Below, piece by piece: positions 29,842 to 39,533 of a stretch of DNA of 64,000 bases (position 1 is the first letter of the stretch; every line of letters starts with the position of its first letter). Source of the DNA: Cupriavidus metallidurans CH34. GTDB taxonomy: Bacteria; Pseudomonadota; Gammaproteobacteria; Burkholderiales; Burkholderiaceae. Both the position numbers and the translations under genes were made by a program. The notes beneath the pieces are model-generated. The model made no database searches and was not told where the DNA came from. It saw only the letters and a list, made by a program, of their open reading frames with translations. Where the stretch lies: contig NC_007973.1 of assembly GCF_000196015.1 (NCBI RefSeq), positions 744,001 to 808,000 of the forward strand, read 5' to 3'.

Positions 29842-30750
29842 ATGAAGTCACTGTCTGTCCGTCCGACCCCCGTCACCCGCCTGCTGGCCGCCGCTGCGCT
29901 GCTCTGCGCCGCTGCCGGCGCACATGCCGCCGATGGCGATACGCTCAAGAAGATCAAGGACAGCGGTGTGATCTCGCTCGGTTACCGCGAGTCGTCGATT
30001 CCGTTCTCGTACTCGGACGGCAAGGAGGTGATGGGTTACTCCCATGACTACCTGCTGGCGATCGTCGACAAGGTGAAGTCGACACTGAACATGCCGAACC
30101 TGCAGGTCAAGCTGACGCCGATCACGTCGCAGAACCGCATCCCGCTGATGCAGAACGGCACCATCGACATCGAGTGCGGCAGCACCACGAACAACCTTGA
30201 GCGCCAGAAGCAGGTGGCGTTTTCGAACAGCCTGTTCATCTACGGCATCCGGATGCTGACGAAGAAGGATTCGGGCGTCACGGACTTCCCGCAGCTCAAG
30301 GACAAGAACGTGGTGACCACGGCTGGCACCACCGGCGAGCGTCTGCTGGTCAAGATGAACGGCGAAGGCATGAACATGAACCTGACCAGCGCCAAGGATC
30401 ACGGCCAGGCGTTCCTGATTCTCGAGTCCGGTCGCGCTGCTGCGTTCGTGATGGACGAGCCGCTGCTGTACGGCGAGCGCACCAAGGCCAAGAATGCCGC
30501 TGAGTGGGTGGTCGCTGGCAAGCCGCTGCAGACCGAGAACTACGCCTGCATGTTCCGCAAGGACGATCCGTCGTTCAAGAAACTGGTGGATGGCGTGGTG
30601 GCGGACATCATGACCAGCGGCCGCGGCGAGAAGCTTTACGCGAAGTGGTTCCAGTCGCCGATCCCGCCGCGCAACATCAATATGAATTACCCGCTGTCGC
30701 CGGACATGAAGCAACTGTTTGCCGAGCCGAACGACAAGGCATTCCAGTAA
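29842..30750 (+). CDS. Glutamate/aspartate ABC transporter binding protein (GltI-like), orphan
   Basis: The 302-residue family 3 solute-binding protein has a signal peptide ending at AGAHA near residue 29. ISLGYRESSIPFSY, IDIECGSTTNN and the end region GEKLYAKWFQSPIPP closely follow the GltI pattern. AAGGAG precedes the ATG. No permease or ATPase genes are adjacent, so it must share a membrane complex encoded elsewhere, perhaps the importer at 19.3-21.5 kb. It is likely cotranscribed with the D-amino acid dehydrogenase gene. Confidence 0.88.
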   Translation: MKSLSVRPTPVTRLLAAAALLCAAAGAHAADGDTLKKIKDSGVISLGYRESSIPFSYSDGKEVMGYSHDYLLAIVDKVKSTLNMPNLQVKLTPITSQNRIPLMQNGTIDIECGSTTNNLERQKQVAFSNSLFIYGIRMLTKKDSGVTDFPQLKDKNVVTTAGTTGERLLVKMNGEGMNMNLTSAKDHGQAFLILESGRAAAFVMDEPLLYGERTKAKNAAEWVVAGKPLQTENYACMFRKDDPSFKKLVDGVVADIMTSGRGEKLYAKWFQSPIPPRNINMNYPLSPDMKQLFAEPNDKAFQ

Positions 30751-30843
30751 GACCGATCAGCAGCTTGTATCGCGATTTGCGCGGGGTGTTCCTTCCGTCT
30801 GGTCAATGTTGACATGTTGACGTGGAAGGAGAGGAGAGGGCCG

Positions 30844-30924
30844 ATGCATCCAGAACAACAGCGTGCCGTACAACGGCACATCAGCATCGCGTCCTCTTCT
30901 CATTTTTTTCCCGCACGCCGATGA
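30844..30924 (+). CDS. Possible 26-residue small ORF with strong ribosome site
   Basis: GGAAGGAGAGGAGAGG precedes an ATG opening a 26-codon frame (MHPEQQRAVQRH onward) in the 178-bp gap before the convergent SRPBCC gene. The Shine-Dalgarno sequence is the only support. It could be a translated leader or chance. Confidence 0.25.
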   Translation: MHPEQQRAVQRHISIASSSHFFPARR

Positions 30925-30928
30925 CACA

Positions 30929-31405
30929 TCATTGATCCGGCGCGGGCGGCGGCTGTGGCGTCTCGAGCTTGAGCCGGCGTCCCGTCTCAAGCCATGTTTT
31001 CAGGCCCGCCACGATCATCGGCCAGCCATTGCGGCCGCCCTGCAGGATCTGTTCGTCAACCGGCTCCCGATGGGTCTCGCTGACGGTCAGGCGTACGGCC
31101 TCGTCACCGAGCGCGTCGATTTGCCAGGTGACGATCACTTCCGGTAGTTGCCGAAATGCCTCGAGCCATTCCACGCGCCATGTGACGGACAACCGGTAAG
31201 GCGCGTCGGCGGTCAGTACCACGCCCTGCGAATCGACTTGACCATCTTCCATGCGTAGCACGAACGGGCTGTCGACCTTCCAGTCGGATTCGACGCGGCG
31301 GCCGAAGAAGTATTGCGTGCTTTGCGTGGGGTCGGTTAGCGCACCCCAGACTTGCTCCGGCGTGGCGGCGATGTAGGTGACGACGATGGTCTGCGGGATA
31401 GCCAT
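30929..31405 (-). CDS. SRPBCC (AHSA1-like) domain protein
   Basis: The 158-residue START/Bet v1-like fold protein has the typical opening VVTYIAATPEQVWGALTDP and the later W-rich strand EVIVTWQIDAL. The family binds hydrophobic ligands in a cavity or acts with Hsp90-type partners. Specific function is unknown. GGAG precedes the ATG. It is often found with ArsR regulators, but none is next to it here. Confidence 0.82.
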   Translation of the reverse strand: MAIPQTIVVTYIAATPEQVWGALTDPTQSTQYFFGRRVESDWKVDSPFVLRMEDGQVDSQGVVLTADAPYRLSVTWRVEWLEAFRQLPEVIVTWQIDALGDEAVRLTVSETHREPVDEQILQGGRNGWPMIVAGLKTWLETGRRLKLETPQPPPAPDQ

Positions 31406-31575
31406 GTGGAATCTCCTCGATGACGGGTGGAGCAGGGGCCGTCACGGTAACGATGGGGAGAAGGGACACTGTCGCACCGAATGACGGTGGACGGCAAGCA
31501 GGTGAGAGTCGGCGGGAGGGCTTGTGGTTCCGGCAACGTTACGTCGTTGTCGAGCCGGAAAGCCTGCTTCCCCGG

Positions 31576-31602
31576 CCCCTCTCCCGCCTGGCGGAAGAGG
31601 GG
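31576..31602 (-). terminator. Hairpin after cyanophycin synthetase operon
   Basis: CCCCTCT/AGAGGGG outer stem with inner CCGC/GCGG pairing, 41 bases beyond the stop at 31643 on the minus strand. There is no T-tract. It probably marks the 3' end of the operon. Confidence 0.45.
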
Positions 31603-31642
31603 TGCAAGCCACGTAGCGACTGATTCGGCCGAATCGGCGGAA

Positions 31643-34213
31643 TCAGTTGCCCGCGACGCGCTTTGCGATGTGGTCGAGCGCTTCTTCCACCTGGTCGATC
31701 AGGATCAGGCACAGATCGCCGGGCTGCAGATGGCTCAGTGCCGTGTCGATGGCGACGAACTCGCCGCGGATCTCCTCGACATGGCTCGTGCGCTGGGCGC
31801 CTTGCAGGCCCTCGCGCAGCAGCGCCAGTACCTCGCCATCCTCGCGGCCGCGCTGGCACTGGTCCTGATACAGCACCACCTCGTCGAACACGCCACCCAG
31901 GATCTGCGTCTGCTTGCGGATGTCCTCGTCGCGTCGGTCGCCCGCGCCGCTGATCACCACCACGCGTCGCTTCGACGGCATCGTCTCCACGGCATTGCAC
32001 AGCGCCTGGATGGCGTCGGGGTTGTGGCCGTAGTCGGCGATCAGCGTGGCACCCTTGAAGTCGAACACGTTGAAGCGGCCCGGGGCCGTCGCGGCGTCGT
32101 TGACGAAGGTGGCCAGCGCGCGGCGGATCACCGCCCAGTCGATGCCAAGCGCCCAGGCGGCGGCAATCGACGACATCGCGTTTTCCACCTGGAAGCCGAT
32201 CGAGCCGTTGCGCGTGAGCGGGATGTCCGCCAGCGGGATGCGCACTTCGGTGTCGCCTTCAGTCGCCACGATCTGGTCGCCCTCGACGAACACCACGCGC
32301 CTGCCTTGCGCGCGATGCAGCGCCATCGTCGGCAGACCGGCATCGTGCGCGAAGAACGTCACGGTACCCGGGCAGGCATCGGCCATGCGCGCCACCATCT
32401 CATCCGCGGCGTTGAGCACGGCCATCCCGTGCGGTGCCACGTTCTGCACGATCACGCTCTTCAGCACGGCCAGGTCCTCGACGGTGCTGATGTACGACAG
32501 GCCCAGGTGATCACCTTCGCCAACGTTGGTCACCACGGCCACGTCGCAGCGGTCGAATGCCAGGCCTTCGCGCAGCAGGCCACCGCGCGCGGTTTCGAAC
32601 ACGGCGGCGTCCACGTCCGGGTGCAGCAGCACGTTGCGCGCGCTGCGCGGGCCGCTGCAGTCACCGGTATCGATGCGTTCGCCCTGGATGTACACGCCGT
32701 CGGTACCCGTCATGCCCATACGCAGGCCGTTGGAGGCCAGGATATGGGTGATCAGGCGCACCGTGGTGGTCTTGCCGTTGGTGCCCGAGACCGCAACCAC
32801 CGGGATGCGGCCATCGTCGCCATCGGCGAACATGGTCGAGATGATGGCTTCGCCGACCGCGCGACCTTTACCGTACGACGGCTGCAGGTGCATGCGCAGG
32901 CCCGGCGCGGCATTGACTTCGACGATGCCGCCAGCCTGCTCCTCGAACGGCTTGAGCATCGTTTCACAGACCGCGTCGACGCCGCAGATGTCCAGGCCGA
33001 CCATTTGCGCGGCCGCCACGGCGCGCGCGGCGATGTCCGGATGCACGTCGTCGGTGACGTCGGTGGCGCTGCCACCGGTCGACAGGTTCGCGTTGTTGCG
33101 CAGGACCACGCGGGTGCCCTTGGCCGGCACGGCGTCGGCGCTCAGGCCCTGCTTGGCCAGCGTGGCCAGCGCGATATCGTCGAAGCGGATCTTCGTCAGC
33201 GACGTGGCATGACCCTCGCCACGGCGCGGGTCGCGGTTCACTTCTTCCACGAGCTGGCGCACGGTGTGCACGCCGTCGCCAATCACCTGCGGCGGATCGC
33301 GGCGGGCGGCGGCCACCAGGTGCTTGCCCACCACGAGCAGGCGGAAGTCATGGCCGGGGATGTAGCGCTCCACGAGCACGTCTGACGAAATATCGGCGGC
33401 CACTTCATAGGCCGTCATCACTTCTTCGCGCGTGCGGATGCGCACGGCCACGCCCTTGCCCTGGTTGCCGTCGCGCGGCTTGACCACCACCGGACCGTTG
33501 ATTTCCTGCGCGGCGGCCCATGCCTCTTCGGCGCTGGAGACCGAGCGGCCCATCGGCACCGGCACGCCTGCCGCGTGCAGCAGGCTCTTGGTGAGTTCCT
33601 TGTCTTGCGCGATGGATTCGGACACCGCGCTGGTCATGTCGGTCTCGGCGGCCTGGATGCGGCGCTGCTTGCTGCCCCAGCCAAACTGGACCATCGAGCC
33701 CTGCGTCAGACGGCGATACGGAATGCCACGCGCCACGGCGGCGTAGACGATCGAGCCGGTGCTCGGACCCAGGCGCACATCCTCGTCGAGTTCACGCAGG
33801 CGATGCAGGGCATCGTCCAGGTCGAAGGGCAGGTCGTCGCGCGCGGCGATGCAAAGCTGCTCGGCCAGATTGAATGCCAGTCGGCCCACTTCCTCTTCGC
33901 TGTACTGCACCACCACCTGATAGGTGCCGGGTTCGAGCGTCGGCGCGGTGTTGCTGAACGTCACCGGGCAGCCGGCCGCGGCTTGCAGGCCCAGGGCTGC
34001 CACTTCGAGCACATGCGCCATCGAGGGCGATCCTGCCTCATCGTCCGGGCGCAGCGGGCCGATGCCCGGAAAACGCCCGCGCAGGCGGTCTTCGAAACCG
34101 GGCAGCTCGGCCAGCCGAAGGGACTTGTCCGAGCACGCCACGATGGCTTCGATGGCTGTGTGACGACACCAGAGGTTCGGGCCACGCAGGGCCCGGATGC
34201 GAGAAACTTCCAT
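31643..34213 (-). CDS. cphA: Cyanophycin synthetase, canonical paralogue
   Basis: The 856-residue ligase builds the storage polymer multi-L-arginyl-poly-L-aspartate. It has an N-terminal domain (to about 160), an ATP-grasp domain with KPRDGNQGKG (near 243-252) that adds one amino acid, and a C-terminal Mur-ligase domain with P-loop GTNGKTTT (near 475-482), TARGG, and DYGHNP that adds the other. These match well-studied CphA1 enzymes. The gene follows its longer paralogue by 36 bp, so both are on one transcript. Storage of nitrogen as cyanophycin fits the PII and amino acid uptake genes in the window. Confidence 0.95.
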   Translation of the reverse strand: MEVSRIRALRGPNLWCRHTAIEAIVACSDKSLRLAELPGFEDRLRGRFPGIGPLRPDDEAGSPSMAHVLEVAALGLQAAAGCPVTFSNTAPTLEPGTYQVVVQYSEEEVGRLAFNLAEQLCIAARDDLPFDLDDALHRLRELDEDVRLGPSTGSIVYAAVARGIPYRRLTQGSMVQFGWGSKQRRIQAAETDMTSAVSESIAQDKELTKSLLHAAGVPVPMGRSVSSAEEAWAAAQEINGPVVVKPRDGNQGKGVAVRIRTREEVMTAYEVAADISSDVLVERYIPGHDFRLLVVGKHLVAAARRDPPQVIGDGVHTVRQLVEEVNRDPRRGEGHATSLTKIRFDDIALATLAKQGLSADAVPAKGTRVVLRNNANLSTGGSATDVTDDVHPDIAARAVAAAQMVGLDICGVDAVCETMLKPFEEQAGGIVEVNAAPGLRMHLQPSYGKGRAVGEAIISTMFADGDDGRIPVVAVSGTNGKTTTVRLITHILASNGLRMGMTGTDGVYIQGERIDTGDCSGPRSARNVLLHPDVDAAVFETARGGLLREGLAFDRCDVAVVTNVGEGDHLGLSYISTVEDLAVLKSVIVQNVAPHGMAVLNAADEMVARMADACPGTVTFFAHDAGLPTMALHRAQGRRVVFVEGDQIVATEGDTEVRIPLADIPLTRNGSIGFQVENAMSSIAAAWALGIDWAVIRRALATFVNDAATAPGRFNVFDFKGATLIADYGHNPDAIQALCNAVETMPSKRRVVVISGAGDRRDEDIRKQTQILGGVFDEVVLYQDQCQRGREDGEVLALLREGLQGAQRTSHVEEIRGEFVAIDTALSHLQPGDLCLILIDQVEEALDHIAKRVAGN

Positions 34214-34249
34214 AGAATCAGTTTTCCGTTTTTCTTTCCGGCTCGCGCA

Positions 34250-36901
34250 TCACGCGCGGCGTCCGGCGCGGCCCATCCACTGGTGTACCTGTTCCACCGT
34301 GCTGTCCGTCGAGCCCTCGTCGCACTGCAGTACCAGCAGATCACCCGCCACGAGTTGGGCCAGCGCGGCTTCCACCGCCGCGCGGCGCGCGCCTTCGTCG
34401 ATGATCTTGGTCACGCGGCGGCCTTCGTACAGGCCCTTCTTGAGCAGCGCGCGCGCCTCGGTCTCGGGGAGTTCGCGCTTGACGCTCTGGTCCTCGCACA
34501 GGAACACGCGGTCGAATGTGGCCCCAATCACCTTGCCCTGTTCGATCAGGTCCTCGTCGCGACGCTGCACGCCCGCGCCGAACACGAGCATCCGGCGCTC
34601 GGACGGAAAGCGGTCGAGCGCGGCCGCCAGCGCCTCGAGCGCCGGGGCGTTGTGTGCATCGTCCACCACCACGGTGGCGCCATGGTGCTCGAACAGCGTG
34701 AAGCGGCCCGGAACATCCACCTGGCCGACGTCGAACGTGACAATGCCGGCACGGATCAGGTCGTTCGAAATACCGAGCGCCCAACCCGTGGCCACGGCGG
34801 CCAGCACGTTCTCGATCTGGAATGCCACGCGTCCGGCGTAGGTCAGCGGAATCGCCGACACATCGGTCAGCGCGGTCTCGCTGTTGCCGGTGGCCAGCAC
34901 CACCTTGCCGTCGCGCACGAACACCGCGCGCTTGCCTGCCGCGCGATGCGTGGCAATGGCCGGCAGGTCGGCGGACAGGCCGAAGAAGATGACATCGCCA
35001 TCGCACAGCTCGGCCATTTCGACCAGACGCGCGTCGGCGGCGTTGATGACGGCCACACCGGTCTTGAGCACCACATCCACCTGCGTGCGCAGCACGTTGT
35101 ACATGCGGTCTTCATCTTCGACGTAGAAGTCGCCGATGTGGTCGGGCTTGCCGAAGTTCGTGACCACACCCACCTGGCAGCGGTCATAGGGCAGGCCCTG
35201 CGACAGGATCATGCCGCTGTCGTTCTCGAACACGGCGGCTTCCACCGCGCGATTCATCAGAATGCGATGACCGGCATCCCAGCTCGCGCGGTCGCCCCGG
35301 CCGCCTTTCTCCACCTGGCGGCGGTCCAGGAACAGGCCGTCGCTGCAGGCCAGACCCGTGTGTTTGCCCGACAGTTGCAGCAGTCGCGCCACGAGCTTGG
35401 CCACCACGGTCTTGCCGTTGGTGCCCGTAATGCCCACCACGGGGATGCGGCCGTCGTCCTCCACGTCGTTCCGGCTCGGGAACAGGTGATCGACGATGGC
35501 ACGGCCCACCGGGCGCGGCTCGCCTTCGGCGGGCTTGATATGCATCAGCAGGCCCGGGCCGGCGTTGACTTCGACAATGGCGCCACGTTGTTCGGCCAGC
35601 GGGCGCGAGATGTCCTGCGCGACGAGGTCCACGCCGGCGATGTCGAGACCCACCACGCGCGCGGCCAGCGAGGCATGGGCGGCCACGCTCGGATGCACGC
35701 GGTCGGTCACGTCGAACGCGACATTGCCGTTGCGCTGGATAAGCACGGTGCGGCCTTCCGGCGGCACGGCGCTGCCGTCGGCATAGCCCTGGCGCTTCAG
35801 TTCCAGGCGTGCGGCCGAATCCAGACGCACGCGGTTCAGCGGATGGTCTTCGGTGCTGCCCCGACGTGGGTCGGAGTTGATCTGCGATTCGATCAGCTCG
35901 TCGATCGTCGACTTGCCGTCGCCGACCACCGAGGCGGTTTCGCCCATCGCGACGGCGACAACGCGGCCGCCCACGACCAGCAGGCGGTGCTCGTTGCCGG
36001 GTACGAAACGCTCGACGATCACGCCGCTGCCTTCCTCGATGGCCACGGCATAGGCCGTTTCCACCTCCTCGCGGGTCATCAGGTTCGTGAACACGCCACG
36101 GCCGTGGTTGCCGTCGTACGGCTTGACCACCACGGGCACGCCGATGTCCTCGGCGGCATCCCAGGCGTCTTCGGCACTTTCGACCATGCGGCCTTCCGGC
36201 ACAGGCACGCCGCAAGATTCCAGCAGGCTCTTGGTCAGGTCCTTGTCGCGCGAGATCGATTCGCCGATGGCGCTGGTCCGGTCGGTCTCGGCCGTCCAGA
36301 TGCGACGCTGGCGGGCGCCATAGCCGAGCTGGACGAGGTTGCCGTCCGACAGGCGGATCGACGGAATGTCGCGGTCATCCGCGGCATCGACGATGCAGGC
36401 CGTGCTCGGGCCCAGGCAGTGTTCGTCGACCAGGCGGCGCAGGTTGTCCACCGCGGCGGGCACGTCGAAAGGACGGTCCTCGATGGCGGCCATGACCAGG
36501 TCACGGGCCGTGAACAGCGCTGCGCGCGTCACTTCCTCGTGCCAGGCGCGGACGATGACCTTGTACACGCCGCGGATCGGGGTCTCGCGGGCCTTGCCGA
36601 AGCCGCCCGGCATCCCTGCCAGGTTCTGCAGCTCAAGCGTGACGTGTTCCAGAATGTGGCCCGGCCAGGTGCCTTCCTTCAGACGCATCAGAAAGCCGCC
36701 GCGCACCCCCGGGCTGCAGCGGTGTTCGATCAGCGTAGGCAGCCATGCCGACAGGCGCTCATAGAACCCCGGAATCGTGTTGGAGGGGAAATCCTCCAGT
36801 TCGCCGATATCGACCCATGCCTCCAGCACCGGCCGATATGTCCACATATTCGGGCCGCGCAGCGACATGACATCGAAAATCTCAATGTCCTTCTTTTTCA
36901 T
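34250..36901 (-). CDS. cphA: Cyanophycin synthetase, divergent paralogue
   Basis: The 883-residue paralogue has the same domain order: ATP-grasp with KPYDGNHGRG (near 260) and a Mur-ligase domain with P-loop GTNGKTVV (near 490-497). It differs at conserved Mur-ligase spots: NDSG replaces TARGG and DDAHNA replaces DYGHNP, while the His-Asn pair is kept. A tandem cphA pair with one diverged member is known from Cupriavidus necator. It is the promoter-proximal gene, divergent from the ABC exporter across 294 bp. It may work as a heteromer partner or with altered specificity, which is inference. Confidence 0.9.
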   Translation of the reverse strand: MKKKDIEIFDVMSLRGPNMWTYRPVLEAWVDIGELEDFPSNTIPGFYERLSAWLPTLIEHRCSPGVRGGFLMRLKEGTWPGHILEHVTLELQNLAGMPGGFGKARETPIRGVYKVIVRAWHEEVTRAALFTARDLVMAAIEDRPFDVPAAVDNLRRLVDEHCLGPSTACIVDAADDRDIPSIRLSDGNLVQLGYGARQRRIWTAETDRTSAIGESISRDKDLTKSLLESCGVPVPEGRMVESAEDAWDAAEDIGVPVVVKPYDGNHGRGVFTNLMTREEVETAYAVAIEEGSGVIVERFVPGNEHRLLVVGGRVVAVAMGETASVVGDGKSTIDELIESQINSDPRRGSTEDHPLNRVRLDSAARLELKRQGYADGSAVPPEGRTVLIQRNGNVAFDVTDRVHPSVAAHASLAARVVGLDIAGVDLVAQDISRPLAEQRGAIVEVNAGPGLLMHIKPAEGEPRPVGRAIVDHLFPSRNDVEDDGRIPVVGITGTNGKTVVAKLVARLLQLSGKHTGLACSDGLFLDRRQVEKGGRGDRASWDAGHRILMNRAVEAAVFENDSGMILSQGLPYDRCQVGVVTNFGKPDHIGDFYVEDEDRMYNVLRTQVDVVLKTGVAVINAADARLVEMAELCDGDVIFFGLSADLPAIATHRAAGKRAVFVRDGKVVLATGNSETALTDVSAIPLTYAGRVAFQIENVLAAVATGWALGISNDLIRAGIVTFDVGQVDVPGRFTLFEHHGATVVVDDAHNAPALEALAAALDRFPSERRMLVFGAGVQRRDEDLIEQGKVIGATFDRVFLCEDQSVKRELPETEARALLKKGLYEGRRVTKIIDEGARRAAVEAALAQLVAGDLLVLQCDEGSTDSTVEQVHQWMGRAGRRA

Positions 36902-37195
36902 TGACTTAGCTTGAGGCAGTGGGCTGAATGCCCGAGAAATGGAAGCCTAACCTTTCGTTAACGTTACGGCGGCTTCAGGGTTGACCCTTGGCTGCCCCGA
37001 TCTGGCCGGAACGTGTTGTGCAGTGCACCAGGCTCCTCCGCTTGTTTGCGTTATGTATACTTGCGGGCAAAATTGCGGGCCGCCACATGGCGCTCCGCTT
37101 AAATTGTTTCAAGTTATGTCCGTCGCTGATCCCTTCGGGACCCATTGCGGACGCGCTTTTCATTCGCTTTTCGCTTCTTGTCTGACGCGCCAACA

Positions 37196-39499
37196 ATGAC
37201 CCAGTCTTCCCCGTCCGTCCCTCCCAGCCCCGGTTTGCAAGGACCTTGGAGCGCCGAAATCGGCGCCACCCTGCAGCCTGGGGAAAACGTCCTGGCCGGA
37301 CTGACGCTGGACCTGGACGCAAGGTTGCATTTTACCCAAGGGTGGCTGGTTGTGACGGACCGTCGCCTGATTGCGCGCGCGCCCGGTGAAAAAACCCTCC
37401 AGGACTGGGAAATCACGGCCGGCCAGACGCTGGCCCATGGGGACCACGCCGGGGTGGGCACGCTGGAACTGTCGGATGGCCAGCGCCGCCTGGCAAGCTG
37501 GCGCTATACGCTTGGTTACAATCCCGACGCATTGAGACTGGCCGACCAGTTCGATACGCGTCGCGACGCCCTGGCAACGGGCCGCGCCCCGGAGCCAGCC
37601 GATACCGAGATCTGCCCCACCTGCAAGGCGCCGTTGCCGCCGGGCGAGGAACAGTGCCCGCAATGCAGCCGGGAACTGGAAACGCCCCCGTCGACATGGG
37701 CGCTCCTGCGCCTGTGGCGCTTCGCGCGGCCCTACCGCTGGGAACTGCTGGGCGGCTTCGTCCTGCTACTGCTGGGTACCGCCGCCACGCTCGTACCGCC
37801 GTACCTGACCATGCCGCTGATGGACAAGGTGCTGATTCCCTACCAGAACGGTGTGCCGATCGATATCGGCCTTGTCAAACTCTACCTGGCCGGCCTGCTG
37901 GGCGCCGCCCTGGTCGCCTGGGTGCTGGGCTGGGCACGTACCTACCTGCTGGCCCGGGTGTCGGAGCGGATCAGCGCCGACCTGCGCACCACCACCTACG
38001 AACATCTGCTCAAGCTGTCGCTCGAGTATTTCGGCGGCAAGCGCACCGGCGACCTGATGGCGCGCATCGGCTCGGAGAGCGACCGCATCAGCGTATTCCT
38101 GTCCTTGCACCTGCTGGACTTCGCCACCGACGTGCTGATGATCGCGATGACGTCCATCATCCTCGTGTCGATCAATCCGTGGCTGGCGCTGGTTACGCTG
38201 GTGCCCCTGCCGTTCATCGCGTGGATGATCCATCTGGTGCGCGACCGCCTGCGCCATGGCTTCGAGAAGATCGACCGGATCTGGTCGGAGATCACCAACG
38301 TGCTGGCCGATACGATTCCAGGTATCCGGGTGGTGAAGGCCTTCGCGCAGGAAAAGCGCGAAGTGACGCGCTTTCGCGAGGCGAACAAGCACAACCTGGC
38401 CATCAATGACCGGGTCAACGCGGTGTGGTCGCTGTTCACGCCGACGGTCACATTCCTGACCGAGGTGGGTCTGCTGGTGGTCTGGATCTTCGGCATCTGG
38501 CAGGTCAGCCACGATGCGATCACCGTGGGTGTGCTGGTGGCGTTCCTGACCTATATCAGCCGCTTCTACACGCGTCTGGATTCGATGAGCCGCATCGTCT
38601 CGGTGACGCAGAAGGCTGCCGCCGGCGCCAAGCGGATCTTCGATATTCTCGATCACGTGTCGAGCGTGCCGGAGCCGCAGAAGCCGGTGCACATCGACAA
38701 CGTCCAGGGCGCCATCGAATTGCGCGACCTCGGGTTCCGCTACGGGAACCGTGCCGTGATCCGCGGGTTGAACCTGTCGATCCAGCCGGGCGAGATGATC
38801 GGCCTGGTGGGGCATAGCGGCTCGGGCAAGAGCACGCTGGTCAACCTGATCTGCCGTTTCTATGACGTGTCCGAAGGTGCGATCCGCGTGGACGGTGTCG
38901 ATATCCGCTCGCTGCCGGTTTCGGAGTTCCGCCGCCATATCGGCCTGGTCCTGCAGGAGCCGTTCCTGTTCTTTGGCACGATCGCCGACAATATCGCCTA
39001 CGGCAAGCCCGACGCGACCCGAGAGGAGATCATCGCGGCCGCCCGTGCCGCCCACGCCCACGAGTTCATTCTGCGCCTGCCGCACGGCTACGATTCGCTG
39101 GTGGGAGAACGTGGTCAGGCGTTGTCCGGCGGCGAGCGCCAGCGCATCTCGATCGCCCGCGCGCTGCTGATCAATCCGCGCATCCTGATTCTGGACGAAG
39201 CCACCTCGTCGGTGGATACGACGACGGAGAAGGAAATTCAGAAGGCGCTGGACAATCTCGTGCAGGGCCGTACCACGATCGCCATCGCGCACCGCCTCTC
39301 CACGCTGCGCAAGGCCGACCGTCTGGTGGTGATGGATCGTGGCCAGATCGTCGAAGTGGGGAATCACGACGAACTGATGGCGCGTGAAGGCGCGTACTAC
39401 AAGCTGTACCAGGCACAGGCGCGCAACGTGGATACCGACGCCGATACGATCAGCGACGGCGAAGTCGCGGAAGCGAAGGAGGCCGTCGGTGCGCAGTAA
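37196..39499 (+). CDS. Cyanophycin-locus ABC exporter with PH-like domain and zinc ribbon
   Basis: The 767-residue protein, starting at ATG 37196, has an unusual N-terminus: a PH-like domain (about 20-115, with VVTDRRLIAR) and a zinc ribbon CPTC-x11-CPQC (Cys140, 143, 155 and 158). An exporter-type membrane domain (about 185-480) and an ATPase follow, with Walker A GHSGSGKST (near 539), LSGGERQR (near 642) and Walker B ILILDEATSSVD (near 661). It is a full-length half transporter that should homodimerise. Its fixed position opposite cphA in Burkholderiales suggests a role in cyanophycin metabolism, but the substrate is unknown. The stop lies 34 bp before the DUF1854 gene. Confidence 0.88.
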   Translation: MTQSSPSVPPSPGLQGPWSAEIGATLQPGENVLAGLTLDLDARLHFTQGWLVVTDRRLIARAPGEKTLQDWEITAGQTLAHGDHAGVGTLELSDGQRRLASWRYTLGYNPDALRLADQFDTRRDALATGRAPEPADTEICPTCKAPLPPGEEQCPQCSRELETPPSTWALLRLWRFARPYRWELLGGFVLLLLGTAATLVPPYLTMPLMDKVLIPYQNGVPIDIGLVKLYLAGLLGAALVAWVLGWARTYLLARVSERISADLRTTTYEHLLKLSLEYFGGKRTGDLMARIGSESDRISVFLSLHLLDFATDVLMIAMTSIILVSINPWLALVTLVPLPFIAWMIHLVRDRLRHGFEKIDRIWSEITNVLADTIPGIRVVKAFAQEKREVTRFREANKHNLAINDRVNAVWSLFTPTVTFLTEVGLLVVWIFGIWQVSHDAITVGVLVAFLTYISRFYTRLDSMSRIVSVTQKAAAGAKRIFDILDHVSSVPEPQKPVHIDNVQGAIELRDLGFRYGNRAVIRGLNLSIQPGEMIGLVGHSGSGKSTLVNLICRFYDVSEGAIRVDGVDIRSLPVSEFRRHIGLVLQEPFLFFGTIADNIAYGKPDATREEIIAAARAAHAHEFILRLPHGYDSLVGERGQALSGGERQRISIARALLINPRILILDEATSSVDTTTEKEIQKALDNLVQGRTTIAIAHRLSTLRKADRLVVMDRGQIVEVGNHDELMAREGAYYKLYQAQARNVDTDADTISDGEVAEAKEAVGAQ

Positions 39500-39533
39500 T
39501 CAAACTTCCGAACAGACTCAAGAACAACCGGCC

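Noticed and set aside
31481..33385. A 634-codon plus-strand frame
   Set aside because: Antisense to the canonical cphA gene; no domain signal.
33575..36904. A 1109-codon open frame on the plus strand
   Set aside because: It is antisense to the 883-residue cyanophycin synthetase. The product is a His/Arg/Gln-rich composition typical of the reverse frame of GC-rich genes, with no recognisable domain.
37766..39367. A 533-codon minus-strand frame
   Set aside because: Antisense to the ABC exporter; composition artefact of GC-rich sequence.
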